Positions 46,600-58,497 of a stretch of DNA of 64,000 bases are shown piece after piece. Both the position numbers and the translations under genes were made by a program. Every line of letters starts with the position of its first letter. Positions within the stretch are counted from its first letter, which is position 1. The DNA lies in NCBI GenBank assembly GCA_029817715.1, contig JARUPY010000079.1, forward strand, positions 682,001 through 746,000, in the 5' to 3' direction. Under the pieces are notes generated by a model that was given only the letters and a program-made list of their open reading frames with translations, did not search any database and was not told the DNA's origin. This stretch comes from Melastoma dodecandrum. Lineage: Eukaryota > Streptophyta > Magnoliopsida > Myrtales > Melastomataceae.

Positions 46600-47730
46600 T
46601 CTTCGCAAGCTGTTTGAATGACTGTACAAGTACAAGCTCTGTCTCAATCCGGTCAAACGCATCTTTGGAGCAACTTCAAGCTCATTAGGTTCGTTGCTAG
46701 TAGCAAAGGTATTAAGATCGACCTCAAAAGATCAAGATGATTCACGATCTCCCACCTCCAAGGCTAGTCAAAGAGATTCAAGTCTTCATGAGTTGAGTCA
46801 AATGCATTAGGAGGTTCATATCCAATCTTGTCGACACGTGCAAACCTCTGTTAAAGCAATTGAGGAAGGACGTCATATTCGAATCAACGGCGATTCCAAA
46901 TCCATGCTAGAGTAGATAAAGGCGTATATGACATAACCGTCAGTTCTAATCCCGCCAAAGTCAGGCACCCTCTCATGCTCCACCTCACCCACCATTCGAG
47001 AAGAGTAATTCGGAGCCATGCTTGCTCAATAATTGTCATGCACCAAGGAGAACACAATTTATTATTTGAGCAAGAAATTCACGAATTTGGGTTTTACACC
47101 GACTCCGACAATTCACTCTCCACTACAAGATTCTACTGGTGTCTGAGAATGATCCCCTCAAATATCTCTTCGACAAGCCAACACTGATGGGAAAAGTCTC
47201 CAAATGATGTTGCATTGGTCGAGTGGATATCAGATTTCACTCAATGTAGTCACTCAAAGGCAGAAAAATTGTTGACCACATTGCGAAATACCCGAGAATA
47301 GATGATTCAGCTTTGGAAGTCAAATTACCAGACGGAAACATCCTAATCATAAAACTAGAACCAAGGTGGACAATTTGTTTTGACGGTGTCGTCAACTTCT
47401 CAAGATCAGGCATTGGGCGATGGTGATATCCTTAGATAGAAAGTATTACCCAATGGTTGCCAAGGTCACCTTCTCATGCAAAAATAACATCGTCGAATAC
47501 GAAGCATGCATCCTCGGCCTACTTCATGCACTTGACATGTGATTTCAGTTTCTTGACGTCCATAGATTCATCATAAATTATCTCCCAAACTAACGAAGCA
47601 CAACACACATGGGTTCCAAAGCTGATACAAGGATTACTTACAAACACTGGTATGCCAATGCATTGATATCGAGTTCAACTTTCTCCCATGAGCAAATATA
47701 TTTTGTCGACGCTCTTGTTATCTTTGTATC

Positions 47731-48282
47731 TGTTAGGATTTTGTGGCCCGAAGTAAAGTTATATTGCGATTTGGAAAATATGTGATTCGCGCGTGAAATA
47801 TACAGAACGTGAAAGAATATATTTCTTGGGGGAAATATATTGGGTGATATCTGATTATATTATTATATAATGTTTTTTAGATTTTCGATAAATTTGAAGC
47901 CATCTATTCTATAAATATGTATCAACATACGAACCAAATGATAGGACAAGAGAGAGCAAATCCTAATAGCATAGAAGAGGGATACACGAGTGTAAAGAGT
48001 GCGACGGTAAAGGAAGGGTATATGTTTGGAAAACATGGGAAACACTTCAAGTTTATTTCTTACAGGGAAAGCGTGATTTTATACTCAGGTAAGTCGAGGA
48101 GATTAAAGAGGGTCTCAACCTAAAGTTTGTACTCCATCGCTATAGTAAAATCTTTTCCGCCTGTGGACGTAGGTCGATTGACCGAACCACGTAAATTCTT
48201 TATCTTTTTATTTTTTGTTAACTTCCAATCGAGGACCGTATCTGATTCAACACGCTTCCGAGGGCTACCGAGTGCGCCAACA
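47731..48282. mobile_element. Solo LTR (552 bp) with exact TSD
   Basis: It starts TGTTAGGATTTTG and ends GTGCGCCAACA. GTATC flanks it at 47726-47730 and 48283-48287. The Tat relic sequence continues across the gap exactly as in element A near 9600. It is probably a Ty1/copia LTR from size and ends; the strand is not determined. Confidence 0.88.
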
Positions 48283-48963
48283 GTATCGATGATTTCGTTG
48301 GCCGGAGAAATTGACATCGAACCTTTCCGCATCAACATCACCGAAGATAAAAAATGCATGCATACCGAGCCGGCCGACTTTAGGACTCACCATCATGATT
48401 TGCTGACTTCAAAACTTACCTGGAGTTTGTCGTTTTCCCCAAGGTGGCACTAGAAAAGATCACAAATTCATCCAAAGGATTACAAGGAGTTACTTTATCG
48501 ACGATATTGTACTCTACAAAAACTTCAGCGACAAACAAATGGATTCCATTTGCACGGAGTTCTGGATCAAACATCTCGACTTTCCATTGTACTATCTACA
48601 ATGAACGGTGCAGTCGAAGCTGCCCATAAAAACATGAAAATGATCCTTTAGAAGACAATGATTACATATTGTGATTGATAGGAAAAGCTCCATTTTGCAT
48701 TGCTCGCCTATAAAACAACGGGGTAACCCCTTTGGAACTTATTTACTATACCGAGGCGATCATTACAGTAGAGGTCAAACTACCATATCTCAAGATTTTG
48801 TCCCAAAGCAACATAACAAAAGAAGAGAAGGCCAATCCCCAGCTCGCGCACCTCGACTTTATCGACCAGAAAAGACTCGTCGCAATCGACTAAATATAGT
48901 GTTATCAACAACGCTTGTCCAAAACATTCAACGAAAGGGGTAAACATGTTAAATACAAATCAG

Positions 48964-49277
48964 TCTTTTTTTACTTTACTCTAATACCTGTTCCGACGCA
49001 CCTAAATGTATGTGGGGGGGGGGGGGGTTTGCTTTCCTGCACTTGGTACGAACTTTGTTTAATCTTGGAAATATCAAATTTTTCTCTTTTGATGCACGTA
49101 AAAGTTTTGTACAATTTTCATTTACTGAATTTCATACGAAATGTACACCTCAAGCACATTAATAATTTTGATATTTGTCAGCTAGTGAATTTCATAAAAA
49201 TGCCAAATTTTCGTAATGTACAATTTTTTGTTACATTTTGTTATATAGCGAAGTTTGTACAGATGCCTACTTCCGTT
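48964..49277. other. Short intergenic stretch
   Basis: AT-rich DNA with a run of 14 G at 49014-49027. No gene is supported. Confidence 0.5.
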
Positions 49278-49648
49278 TGTTGGGGTTATGTACGTAGGAT
49301 TGGATAAGAAGGGAGAAGGTACTAGCAGGATGTATGTTCTGTACTATTGATGACCTTATGTAGAATAGAGGAAACCTTCTGTAGAGCTGCTGCACCTACG
49401 ACGAATGTATATTGGAGTGTTTTGGCTGTAGAAATGATTTCTCTTGCTTAAAACTTTCTCTTACATGAAATGTCTACACGTTTCTTTATATATAGGGAAG
49501 AGTAGGAAACTCAAATGACGATAGAAACCGCTACCTTAAATGACATATTTAATAACCTACTTAAATGTCTCACTTAATTAATGCTCCACTTAAATGACAT
49601 TTCTAGTACTAATATTGCATTGAATTGGATCATAAATTACCTTCAATA
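49278..49648 (-). repeat. 3' LTR of the copia element (371 bp)
   Basis: Its + strand left edge TGTTGGGGTTATGT matches the stub at 53804. Its right edge, ...CTTCAATA, abuts the polypurine tract. The minus-strand 5' end therefore reads TATTGAAG rather than the usual TG. Confidence 0.82.
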
Positions 49649-49655
49649 CCCCCTC

Positions 49656-51400
49656 TTAATTTTTGATCTTCAGGTAGTTTTTGAATGTCTCGAACTTCTC
49701 CGAAGACACTGTCTTGGTAAGAACATCTGCTGGTTGATTATGGGTGTTGATGAACTCTAGAAGAATCTTCTTCTGCGAAACCATCTCTTTGATAAAATGA
49801 TGATGAAGTTCTATGTGCTTCGATCTTGCATGGAAAACTGGATTCTTGGTCATAGCAATTGTAGATTGGTTATCACAGAAGATTGTTGTTGGCTCGTCCA
49901 CCTTTTGTTGTAAATCTAGAAGTAACATTCTAAGCCAGACAATTTCTTTGTTGCCTCATTTGTTGCGATGTACTCAACTTCTGCAGATGAAATAACAATG
50001 GTGCTTTGCTTTTTTGAACTCCATGAAATGGTTCCGATGCAAAACAAGTATCATGATGTGTTTTTACGATCATCCAAGCTTCCTGCCCAATCACTATCTA
50101 CATAACCCACTAGATCGTCCTTCTGTACTTTTGTATACTTTAGTATGGCCTTCTTGTGCTTTTTAGGTAGCGTAGAACCCTTTTTGCTGCTATGAAATGA
50201 GTTTTAATGGGGTTGCTCATGAATCTAGACAACAAACTCACAGCATGAACAATATTAGTCCGAGTGTGAGTGAGATAGATAAGAGAACCAACCAGGCTCC
50301 GTAGATCTTCGAGTCAAAGCCTTCTGTAGAATCTTTCTTCTGTAACTTCTCATTGAGTGACATTGGAGTAGAAATTGGCTTCACATTCTCCATACGAAAC
50401 TTCTTCAACAGGTCCAATATGTACTTCTCTTGATAAATGAAAATCTCTCCTTTCTTTTGCGTCACTTGAAAACCGAGAAAATATTTCATCAAGCCAACAT
50501 CTATCATCTCGAACACTTCAATCATGGCTTCCTTGAACTTCTGCAGCAAGCTTCTGCTGGTTCTAGTGTATATCAAATCATCCACATAAAGACATGCTAT
50601 TAGAAAATTAGCATTAGAAAATTAGCACCAACCTTCTGTTTGTATAGCGAAGGTTCTACTGAGCTTCTGGAGAATCGTTTCTTCTATAGGTAGGAATCAA
50701 TTCTGCAATTCCTCGCTCTTGATGCTTGCTTCAAACCATATAGAGCTTATGCAATCTGTAGACTTTGTCTTCTGTGCCTTTTATCACAAATCCTTGTGGT
50801 TGCTCTACGTAGACTTCTTCTTCGAGTACTCCATTCATAAATGCTGACTTGACACCAAGCTGGAATACTTCAAGCTCCTTTTGTGATGCAATGACTAGAA
50901 CAGCACGAATTGTCTCCATCCTTGCTATATGAGCAAAAGTTTCTGCTAAATCAACGCTGGGCTTCTATGAATAGCCTTTTGCTACGATGCAAGCTTTATG
51001 CTTCTGCACGCTTCCATCTTCATTATACTTGGTCTTGTAGACCCATTTCAAACCGATAGCTTCTTTTCCTTCTAATCGACCAATGACCACGTGTCATTCT
51101 TCAATATATAAGTCATCTCCTCCATGGCATTTCTCCATTTTTTTCTTTGGCTACCTCCTCAAAGTTCTGTGACTCAAATGCAACAAGAGCAAAGTTATCT
51201 TGCTCATTAATTTAAGTGAACAATCAATACCTCGATAGTGTATCTCCAATAGGACCCTTTACTTTTGGATTGGTTTTAGAGGAACTAGTTTATGTTGTTC
51301 CGATATGATTCTATATTGTAACTTTTGATGTTGCTTCTGTTATTCTAATAAGGTTTTGTATAGATGTTTCTGCTATTACTTCTGTAAACTGGAACATCTG
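49656..51400 (-). pseudogene. RT and RNase H of the copia element, broken
   Basis: Pieces at 50919-50731 (GVKSAFMNGVLEEEVYVEQPQGF) and 50585-50238 (MDDLIYTR, VGLMKYFLGFQV, PISTPMSLNEKL) carry copia RT motifs. The RNase H end at 49928-49656 has FCDNQSTIAMTKNPVFHARSKH and PADVLTKTV. Several frameshifts separate them. The catalytic YVDD is only partly kept (VDDLIY-like near 50585). Confidence 0.85.
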
Positions 51401-51412
51401 AGACATATAAGA

Positions 51413-52385
51413 CTATTCCTGCCACTTCTGAGCTGCAAGTTCATCAAAGATAACATATCTCGACAAAACTAACTTGTCAGTGATCGGATTATACAGATGA
51501 TATCCCTTCGATTCATCATTATATCCGATGAAAATCAACTTCTCACCTTTCTCAGCAAACTTTTCTCTTTCTTGAGAAAGTGTGAGTGCATATCCAATAC
51601 ATCCAAATACTTTGAAATGATTCACCACAGGCTTTCTTCTGTGCCACGCTTCATATGGTGTCTTGTTCCTAACTACTTTTGTAGGGGATTTGTTCAAAAG
51701 GTAGGCATGTGTTAACAGCTTCTGCCCAGAACTTGTTGGGTAGACCTTTACTCTTCGGCATGCTTCTGGCCATCTCCATTATGGTTCTGTTCTTTTTTTC
51801 TGCGATCCCATTCTGCTGTGTAAAATACCGCACGGTCAACTGTCTCTGTATCCCCTTCTGTTGGCAATAGTCTAAGAATAGCCTCGATAGAAACTCTCTT
51901 CCACGATTTGTCCTCAAGGTCTTAATCATGTATCCACTTTGATACTCTGCAAGTGCTTTGAACTTTATACAGGTGGCAAAAGCATCTGACTTCCTCTCAA
52001 GAAAATAAAGCCAAATTATTCTAGTATAGTTATCTACGAACAACAAAAAGTATCTTCTGTTACCGAGAGACGGAGTTTGAGACGGTCCACAAATATCTGC
52101 ATGAACTAGCTCAAGAGGGGTTTGATCCCGCCATGATGTGTTTGGGAAAGAAAGACGATGATGCTTTCCGAAGACACATCCTTCACAAACGTCACCTTCT
52201 ACAGCTTGTATAGAAGGTAGTCCTACCACCATATCCTGCCGCTTTAATAGAGCTAAACCTTTCATGTTCAAATGTCCATACCTGAGATTCCAAAGAGGAG
52301 AATCATCTACAACCTCAGTTTTGAGAACCACATTGCTGCAATGAGTCATCTTTAATGGGAACAAATTGTTGGACGTCATCTTCAC
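51413..52385 (-). pseudogene. Integrase of the copia element
   Basis: The 52385-51669 frame has LWNLRYGHLNMKGLALL, CEGCVFGKHHRLSFP, VHADICGPSQTPSLGNRRYFLLFVDNYTR and KTLRTNRGREFLS: the zinc set and core with D and D. The E region follows (QQNGIAEKKNRTIMEMARSM). The 51697-51413 piece continues with TPYEAWHRRKPVVNHFKVFG. One frame change lies at 51670-51700. Confidence 0.87.
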
Positions 52386-52429
52386 GACCGCGACTTCTAT
52401 CCGTTTTTGTCTGTTATCTCACATTGACC

Positions 52430-53787
52430 TTATGCAAAAACCATCTTATATTCATTTTTCATCATTTGTCCCACACTTAGTAGGTTCTGTGCAATTTCTT
52501 GAGTGTAGAAGGCGTTGTGCATCCTCTTCTGTTGACCTTCTGCACTGAAAACTGAAACAACACATTTACCTTCTATCTTTAACTTCTTGCTATCTCTAAG
52601 TTTCAAGAGATAGTTATATTTCTCATGAAGCTCCACAAAGTTCTTCTTGATCCTTGTGACATGGTTACTACAACCACCATCGAGGAACCATATCCCATTC
52701 ATATCTTGCACGATGTTAGAGGAAGAATAATAAACTTTAGAAGGTTCATCTTCCTTAGATAAATTTACCAAACTTTTGTCATCATGCTTCTGTTCATGCT
52801 TTTGCTCTTTATCTTTGTACCAGCAATCACGATCTGAATGAGTTGAGAACTTGCATCTCCTGCATCGAAGACGACAATCTTTTGTTTCATGATTATTCTT
52901 TTTGCAGATACGGCATCCTGCTTCTGCTTCTCCTTGACCGCTTCTGTGCTGACCTTCTGGTCATCCTTCTACATACCCTCTGGTTCTGGCATGAGACTTG
53001 CCTCCACGTCCTCTGTTGTAGGACCTTCTTTTGTTTCCAGAACGCTTTTGCTTCTGCTCAGAAACATTCAACTTCGCTTAAAATGCTTGCTCCACTGGGG
53101 CTGTGTACTTGCTGACCCCGCTTCTCATGGGCTTCTAGAGAATCCATCAATTCATAGATGGAAACTTATGCGAGATCCTTCATCTCTTCAATCACTGTTA
53201 CCACATACTCAAACTTCTGTGGCAAGCTTCTGAGGATTTTTTCCACGACTTTTTGATCAGGGACGACTTCTCCGCAACTCGTCAATTGATTGAGGATCTC
53301 CACCCTTGAGAAGTAGTCTTTGATGGTTTCTGCGTCTTTCATGGCTAGATTGTCGAAGTCTCTCCAGAGGTTCTGTAGCTTTTTAGAGATCAACTTTGGT
53401 GTCCCTTTGAACTCTTTCTATAGGACCTCCCACGCTTCATTCACCTTTTTCAGGCCGAATATCCTTGGGTAGATGGTCTTGCTCACGGATTGTTGCAGAA
53501 TCCACAGAGCCATGTCATTCTTCATGACTTTCTCCTTGTACGCCTTCTGCTTATCTTTTGTGGGGTTGATGACACCTTTTGCGGAAGTGTTGTCACCTTC
53601 TAGGAGAGAGATTCCTTCTGGAACTTCTTTGTAGCTTTCCTCCACAAGTTTCCATAGATGCTACGAAAGGAAAATTGTCTCCATTTGAGAACTCCAATAG
53701 TCGAAGTGCTCACCGTCGAAGATGGAGATTTGGTTAGGAGAAAAAGTGAAGAACATGTTGCCAGCGGATGCAGACATGACCTTCAGC
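52430..53787 (-). pseudogene. gag and protease of the copia element
   Basis: gag pieces are at 53787-53661, 53645-53418 (ALWILQQSVSKTIYPRIFGL, NEAWEVL) and 53393-53166 (MISKKLQNLWRDFDNLAMKD, VEKILRSLPQKFEYVV). A CCHC-like basic region is near 52830. The protease at 52771-52430 has IWFLDGGCSNHVT, where D-G-G-C replaces D-S-G-A/C. Stops and shifts interrupt the series. Confidence 0.82.
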
Positions 53788-53848
53788 GCTCTGATATCAA
53801 ATTTGTTTGGGGTTATGTCTTGAGACACGAATCTTAAGTCCAGACATG

Positions 53849-54423
53849 GCCTAATCCCATGCACCCCTAACCCCTAATTCGGCTGCCAAGTTCCTAGTTA
53901 ATCCCAAGATGGCGTACTTTGACGCAGTTTACGAGCTCGTCGCCAATCCAGGGATTTCTGTGCACGCGCTGCCTGTGAAGAGGAGGCAACCGCTTCGCTG
54001 CCCTATCATGACCCGTGCGGCGTGCTTGGCTACCAGTAACGAGTCGTACACATTCACCTTGCAACAATGTGGCTATTCGAAACCGTAAAATGGGTCACGA
54101 CATGGCATATTTGCGGAGCAAGTTCGTCTTAGGAGCATCTTAGGCGTTCAATTTTAGCGATCGCCCAAAGGCGCTGCTCTTAGGAAGCAGTGCTAGAGCA
54201 TCTCGCACTCAAAGGTAGGGCATTTCCCGATGGGGTCAACTATCGGACCCTTGTTCTTGTCGACATCCACTTTCTCGTGCTTCGCTACGGCGCTGTCCAT
54301 GAGGCTCGTAACGTTACCCTCGTTAGTTACGTCACAATGAACGTACTCCACTCCCTCACCCAGATCAGCAACCACTCCTCGACCCAGCTCATCTTGGATG
54401 TTGGCCGCCGGGAAAGATGACAA
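53849..54423 (-). pseudogene. Broken copy of the short-chain dehydrogenase gene
   Basis: The same orientation and clear homology as the gene at 63150-63900: 53849-54060 matches about 63378-63590 and 54220-54410 matches about 63630-63800 (DELGRGVVADLGEGVEYVHC, LMDSAVAKHEKVDVD). Between the blocks an unrelated 130-base segment replaces part of the gene. Catalytic Y and K survive only in shifted frames; both ends are missing. It is bounded by the copia stub on the left and the Athila-like LTR on the right. Confidence 0.87.
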
Positions 54424-54428
54424 CTCAA

Positions 54429-55785
54429 TGATAACTCTACGAAAGTGGAGTTATTTAGCCACTCATATGAGCATTAATATGATTAGTTCGTTGAGTTTTG
54501 ACATTGTTTTGAGTTGTTTTTCCGCTGATTTTCATTGTGTAGTTGAATCTTTACATTTTTTCGTTTTATTAGTTTAATAAGTTGAAGTTTCTAATGTGGA
54601 ATGTTTATGAATGAAGGTTGAATGTAGAAGCAATAAGCCAAAGGACGAATAGAGAAAGTGGATAATATCGAATTTCATGAAGACTAGAGACGGACGCATC
54701 CGTCTGCCAGAAGGAAGCATCTGTGGGGCAACTTGTTGGACTGGCTATAGACGGACACATCCTTTTGCCATGGAGGATGCATCGTGCCTAATCTGATCTG
54801 ATGATGAGAATTGGCTAACCTTTCATGTTTGGAGATTGTCTTTCCATATTAGAAGGTCTTTTATTTTACATTTAGGATATTTTGCCCTTTATTCTGATTT
54901 AAAATTTATGCAAGGGTACTTTAGTATTTTACGAGAATATTTTCTAAGACAACCCTAGGTTTAATAGATTTCTTTTAGTATTTGGAGGGGGGATGGACAT
55001 TAGGAGGAAGCTAGTGACAGGAGCCGATAACTGGAGTATACTCTTCTGAATTTCTTGTTTTAGATTATTTGATGTTGTTTACTTTCAAACTTGAATTGAT
55101 ATTTTCATTTATTTCAATTATGAACTAATTTGATTTTCTAGGACTACGACGGAACCTCGTGTTCCTATGTAGTTCGTGAACTTTATTTCTTAATGTGATT
55201 CAAGTCATTGTTAATTGTTTATCCAATTCGGTTCTTAATGTGTGTTAATTGACTGACCACCAATTAGTATTGATCAGATAACCTAAGGAGACTCGGGAGG
55301 GTAATATAGGTTAGATCTCAAACTGGGTAACCTAAGTAGTTTGTATGTTGGAAAACCGAACTAATTGTTTGAATGAAACATCTTAGGTAATCAATTAAGG
55401 TAGAATCATAATGGGTACCACTAGTTTCTTGCCTAGGAATATAGTAAGGAATCGAATGTTCGGGAGAAATACGAGGGGATATTTGAATCATAGATTAGAA
55501 ATTAAATAATTTGATATCATTAGAAAGGGGGGAATCGAATGCATGGGATGTGAGGGGAAATTGAATGTCCTAGATATTTCTTTTATCGAAAGTTTACTCG
55601 TTTGTTTTGGTTTCGTATTTTTATTTTAAACCACCTGTCTTTACTTTCTTCTTGACCTCGATTGATTTTTAAGAACAACGCTAAAAGAATTTTGTCAGTA
55701 CAATTCTTTATGGCCGCGACCCTTGCTAGCCCTTGCTATTTAGTTAAGGTCGAATTAGGAGTTGTTGCATTGACGACGTGCATCA
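54429..55785 (+). repeat. 5' LTR of the Athila-like element (1357 bp)
   Basis: It starts TGATAACTCTACGAAAGT and ends GACGTGCATCA. It aligns throughout with the solo LTR at 45187-46599. It contains a GACGGACGCATCCGTCTGCC-type palindrome near 54692, reused in the minisatellite at 59578. Confidence 0.88.
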
Positions 55786-55790
55786 AATTT

Positions 55791-55807
55791 TGGAGCCGTT
55801 GCCAGGA
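55791..55807 (+). other. Primer binding site of the Athila-like element
   Basis: TGGAGCCGTTGCCAGGA, five bases after the LTR end. It resembles the common TGGCGCCGTTGCCGGGGA site with three differences. Confidence 0.7.
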
Positions 55808-55877
55808 AATTGCTTTCTAATGAAATTTCTTTTACCTTAGGATTAGTTATCATTTGACGATCAAGTTTTCTTTTAGG

Positions 55878-56854
55878 TTTGGCCAAATTATCAAATATAT
55901 CCTAAACTTTGACACTTTTTTTTCGATTTAACCTAACATTTGAAAAATATCCTATTACATCCCAACGTTGGGATGTTATCTCTATTGTATCTCCCATTAG
56001 CCGTCCCCTCTAGCGGAGTACCACGTGTCGCTAACGTGGCAATTAACGTCGTTAATGCCACGTTTTATCTATTTTTCCTCTGGGTTAAATTATAAAATAT
56101 ATCCTAAATTTTGTCACTTTTTTCTAATTTAGCCCAACATTTAAAAAATATCATCTTACATCCTAACGTTGGACTGTTTTATCCATCATATAATCCGTAG
56201 TCAACCCTAATACGAAGACATATTGTAGTAGATTTTTTAGCTATTATGAACAAATTGTAGTTGTTCTAATTAGAGTCAATGTCAATTTTTTAGCTATTAT
56301 GAACAAACTGGGGTTGGGAGTCGAGGGTTAGGGTGTGATAGTGGTTCGGGATTTAGGGTGCCGGTGTAGGATTGGTCGGAAGTATGATTTAAAATATTTA
56401 TTTAGAGTGTGATTAAAATATGTTTTGAGCTTTATTCGGGGTTTATGGTTTAATTTGAGAGAAGAATAGAATAAACGTGGTGCTGACAGCGTTAATTGTC
56501 GTATCAACGTCGGACTCCGTTAGTGTCGACCGTTAACATAGAATATAATGAAGATAACGGCTCAACGTCGAGATATAAGATGATATTTTTCAAATGTTAG
56601 GGTAGATTAGAAAATAATGTCAAAGTTTAGGATATATTTGATAATTTATGATGGAGAAAAACAAATTAGACGTGGAGTTGATGGTGTTAACTGCCATGTT
56701 AGTACCATGTAGGACTTCGTTAGCGGGGATTGCTAACGGAGGATATAATTGAGATAACATTCTAACGTTAGGCTATAAGAATTTATTTTTCAAATGTTAT
56801 GCTAAATCGAAAAAAAAAACGTCAAAGTTTAGGATATATTTGAGTATTTGCCCT
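55878..56854. mobile_element. Nested foldback elements in the Athila-like leader
   Basis: The outer ends (CAAATATATCCTAAACTTTG near 55893, and its complement near 56822-56845) are inverted repeats of about 200 bases. An inner pair with closely related ends lies at about 56071 and 56663 (AAAATATATCCTAAATTTTG and complement). Arms share CAACATTTGAAAAATATC- and AACGTT-type blocks. It contains no coding sequence and looks like one MITE within another of the same family. Confidence 0.75.
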
Positions 56855-56870
56855 TTAATTTTTTTTCTCA

Positions 56871-58497
56871 GTGCATGCGACACAGTTGGAAATTGAGAGG
56901 ACTTTTCACACGCAGTTTCGACAAAGGTCTAGAGCACAACAGGCATCTATGGCCAATAATAATAAGGGAAATCAGGGGGAAGGCAACATCATCCCAATAG
57001 GAGCTAATGGAGGATTACTTGATTTGGACAATAGACAGATGGCGGAATTTACCTTTTCAAGACCACACGTCCAATAGTCTTGTATTGCGTCGCCAATTAT
57101 CCAAGCTCGGGATTATGAGATCAAGACTTCGGTGATGTAGATGATCCAGAACTCAGTTCAGTTTAGAGAAACACCGATGGAGGACCCCCATGAGCACTTG
57201 AGCAAATTCCTAAGTGTTTGCGATACATTTAGGCAGAACGGAGTCCCACAACATGCTATCAGGTTAAAGTTGTTCGCGTTCTCGCTGAAGGACAAAGCCT
57301 AGGGTTGGTTGAAATCACTCCCGGTGAATTATATCACCACATGGGAGCAAATGGAGGAGGATTTTCTAGCCAGTACTTTTCCCCATCGAAGAAATCACAG
57401 ATGAGAAATGAAATTATGACGTTCCGATAGCATGACTTGGAATCCTTTGTGGAAGCATGGGAGCGTTTTAAAAACCTGTTGATTCATTGCCCCTATCACG
57501 ATCTCCCAGGATGGAGACAGTTGGAGGCATTCTACAATGGACTGACAGAATCCTATCGGTGGATCATTCTTGAAGAAATCTTACATCGAAGGACTAGAGC
57601 TCTTGGAGAGGATGAGAAGGTCGTGCATGCCAAATCAGTACTTTGATCGGATGAGCAGAAGAAGAGCACCGGTAGCACATGAACGTGATGTTATAACATC
57701 GATTCAAGCTCAACTAGCAGCCCTTACCAAGAAATTTGAGACAGTGAATGCTAACTCAGTTCAAGGGACTTCAATTAGCTGTGAGATATGTGGAGGAAAT
57801 CATCACACTAATCAGTGGGCGTTAAGTGTGGAGGAGGCAAATTACATTGGAAACCAGATGAAGGAATCCTGGGTGGAGGAATCACCTGAGTTTGTCATGG
57901 AGAGAACCACGAGCGACAGGAGGTCGAGCACCAGCACCTCCAAGTTTCCAGCAAATTCGGGTAAGGGAACAGGAGAAAAAATTAAACCTCGGGGAGATGA
58001 TGTTACAATATATGGCTAACAAGGATGCATTAATGAAGAACCAAGCAGCATCCATCCGAAACTTGGAGAACCAAGTAAGCCAGTTGGCCCGAGTCATGAA
58101 TTCTCGACCCTTTGGGAAGTTACCAAATGACACGGAAGTGAATCCGAGGGAGCACATAAATGCGATCACATTGAGGAATGGTCGAACGCTTGAGGATGAA
58201 GACGTGGGTGAAGAGAAAAAACGGACCACATCTAAGGTAAAGACACACAACACTTCAGCTGGACCTAATCAATCAACATATGGTGAGCACAATTCCTATG
58301 GAGTCCTCAGTCCCTTCTAAGGAAAGGAATGAAATGACTAAAAAGCTACAAGAGACGAAATAGAGCGTCCATCACTACCTTTTCCTCAAAGGGCACGGAA
58401 GCAAAATAAAAATGCCCAATACCGTAAGTTTCTTGATATTTTCAAAAAGCTTCATATTAATATTCCTTTTGCAGATGCCTACGTTGCGCTTGAGCAG
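56871..58497 (+). pseudogene. gag of the Athila-like element, frameshifted
   Basis: Phrases of the gag core appear in changing frames: ASPIIQARDYEIKTS (57090), MEDPHEHLSKFLSVCDTFR (57180), AIRLKLFAFSLKDKA (57258), GWLKSLPVNYITTWEQM (57303) and the piece at 57437-57646 with FKNLLIHCPYHDLPGWRQLEAFYNG. A zinc knuckle CEICGGNHHTNQW lies near 57790. The tail (57892-58320) has NLENQVSQLARVMNSRPFGKLPNDTE. Several stops and shifts occur. Confidence 0.83.

Larger units (their letters stand above)
44568..48963 (+). pseudogene. Degraded Tat-type pol copy (RT to integrase), related to element A, with nested insertions
   Basis: The DNA aligns with element A pol. RT is recognisable at 44568-45186 and 46605-46830 (including a YVDD-like motif near 45130), RNase H at 46940-47570, and the linker at 47590-47730 and 48288-48370. 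Integrase scraps lie at 48440-48960 (near 48605 the NGAVEAA motif). No LTR is attached. Three insertions interrupt it, at 44748-44869, 45187-46599 and 47731-48282. Frames are thoroughly broken. Confidence 0.82.
49278..53818 (-). mobile_element. Ty1/copia element, - strand, 5' LTR lost
   Basis: The minus-strand order gag, protease, integrase, RT, RNase H is diagnostic of Ty1/copia. The 3' LTR is 49278-49648. The polypurine tract AAGAGGGGG is the complement of 49649-49657. The primer site TGATATCAGAGC is at 53799-53788. The 5' LTR survives only as TGTTTGGGGTTATGT (53804-53818). No target duplication can be tested on the right. Confidence 0.9.

Noticed and set aside
49014..49027. A run of 14 G.
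   Set aside because: An isolated homopolymer with no partner G runs; length may be a sequencing artefact.
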